Shown: one piece after another, positions 63,292-64,000 of the stretch
How the letters are laid out: each line of letters starts with the position of its first letter
How positions within the stretch are numbered: the first letter of the stretch is position 1
Source: an uncultured Methylococcaceae bacterium
GTDB lineage: Bacteria; Pseudomonadota; Gammaproteobacteria; Methylococcales; Methylomonadaceae
Assembly: GCA_903917345.1 (NCBI GenBank)
Contig: CAIXAE010000009.1
Span: forward strand, 158,066-222,065
Direction: 5' to 3'
DNA length: 64,000 nt
Program-made: the position numbers and the translations under genes
Notes under the pieces: generated by a model
Database searches by the model: none
Seen by the model: only the letters and a program-made list of their open reading frames with translations
What the model was told of the DNA's origin: nothing

Positions 63292-64000
63292 TTACCGCAG
63301 CTTTTTGGCCGCTGCTATACGCATGCGTAACGCATTTAGCTTAATAAAGCCTTCTGCATCTTTTTGATTATAAGCGCCGCCATCATCTTCAAACGTAGCA
63401 ATGCTCTCATCAAATAAGCTATCGGTATCAGATGCTCTACCTACCACGATCACATTGCCCTTATACAATTTAAGTCTTACTTTACCGTTAACCGATACTT
63501 GCGACTCATCAATCATAGTTTGTAATAATTTGCGTTCAGGACTCCACCAGTAACCGTTATAGATTAAAGATGCATAGCGTGGCATTAACTCATCTTTTAA
63601 ATGCGCTACTTCTCTATCTAAAGTTAAAGACTCAATTGCACGATGGGCTTTTAATAAGATAGTACCGGCTGGAGTTTCGTAACAGCCACGTGACTTCATA
63701 CCGACATAACGATTTTCTACGATATCTAAACGACCAATACCATTAGCACCCGCTATTTTGTTTAATTGCTCTAAAACAGTCGCAGGAGAAACTGGCACGC
63801 CATCAATCTCAGTTACATCACCGTGTTGATAAGTTAACTCTATATAAGTCGCTTTATCAGGTGCGTTTTCTGGAGAAACTGTCCAACGCCACATATCTTC
63901 TTCTGGCTCTGTCCAAGGATCTTCAAGGATACGACCTTCATAAGAGATGTGTAATAAATTAGCGTCCATTGAGTAAGGTGAAGTTTTACCTTTTTTATTC
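63292..64000 (-). CDS. argG: Argininosuccinate synthase, 3' portion
   Basis: The frame runs off the window edge at 64000; the visible part is the last 235 or so residues of a normally about 400-residue enzyme. It joins citrulline and aspartate with ATP in arginine synthesis. Landmarks are [53 protein letters not shown] and the end [10 protein letters not shown]. An ATG at 63969 lies within the open frame and is not the true start. Confidence 0.95.
   Translation of the reverse strand, partial: NKKGKTSPYSMDANLLHISYEGRILEDPWTEPEEDMWRWTVSPENAPDKATYIELTYQHGDVTEIDGVPVSPATVLEQLNKIAGANGIGRLDIVENRYVGMKSRGCYETPAGTILLKAHRAIESLTLDREVAHLKDELMPRYASLIYNGYWWSPERKLLQTMIDESQVSVNGKVRLKLYKGNVIVVGRASDTDSLFDESIATFEDDGGAYNQKDAEGFIKLNALRMRIAAAKKLR

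Overview
The window looks like a chromosomal segment of a gammaproteobacterial (type I, Methylococcales-like) methanotroph or methylotroph. Three things suggest this: a serine-cycle/one-carbon pair (glyA then formate-tetrahydrofolate ligase), a C30 carotenoid cluster in the order crtN - aldehyde dehydrogenase - crtP of the kind known from Methylomonas, and trp/accD/folC/SPOR/purF/metZ synteny typical of Gammaproteobacteria. The DNA is moderately AT-rich. No methane monooxygenase, rRNA or tRNA gene is present, so the lineage is an inference.

Layout. 1-4.7 kb: glyA, ftfL and a double-ATPase peptide transporter subunit. 4.7-11.8 kb is an accessory island. It holds two head-to-head, internally deleted higBA remnants, a vapC (PIN) tail, a serine recombinase fragment, an unknown HEPN-like/zinc-ribbon protein, a small secreted protein split by an in-frame TAA, a two-gene unit (DUF3857/transglutaminase-like protein followed by a phage-type 5'-3' exonuclease fused to Sel1 and Lcl domains), and a 42-bp tandem repeat array. 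11.9-21.3 kb: trpFBA, accD, folC, SPOR protein, purF, metZ, and a PfkB sugar kinase. 21.5-25.4 kb: TPR membrane protein plus an NtrC-type two-component pair. 25.6-28.6 kb: glgX and a hexose-6-phosphate mutarotase.

28.7-43.0 kb is a complete nitrate assimilation block. An ANTAR antiterminator and a triple-GAF protein are followed by a leader with a sigma-54 promoter, two ANTAR hexaloop hairpins and an intrinsic terminator. Then come nrtA, nrtB, a fused nrtC/D ATPase, an outer-membrane porin, nirB, nirD, a flavoprotein and nasA. Nitrate would enter through the porin and NrtABC, be reduced by NasA with the flavoprotein, and nitrite reduced by NirBD. Siroheme for NirB is supplied by cysG at 60.6 kb.

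43.0-50.9 kb (minus strand) is the carotenoid operon: an ICMT-like methyltransferase, crtN, aldehyde dehydrogenase, crtP, an O-methyltransferase, a divergent RelA/SpoT-fold protein and a small fibronectin type III protein. 51-64 kb carries a LolD/FtsX-type exporter, cysZ, mtnA/mtaD (methylthioadenosine salvage), an Ala/Pro/Lys-rich protein, a SnoaL-like protein, glnS, tusA, cysG, a c-type cytochrome, a two-TM protein and the 3' part of argG.

The most noteworthy items are the exonuclease-Sel1-Lcl fusion, the nitrate leader that combines sigma-54 and ANTAR control, the divergent Rel-like protein inside the carotenoid operon, the mirrored higBA deletions, and the 42-bp repeat array.
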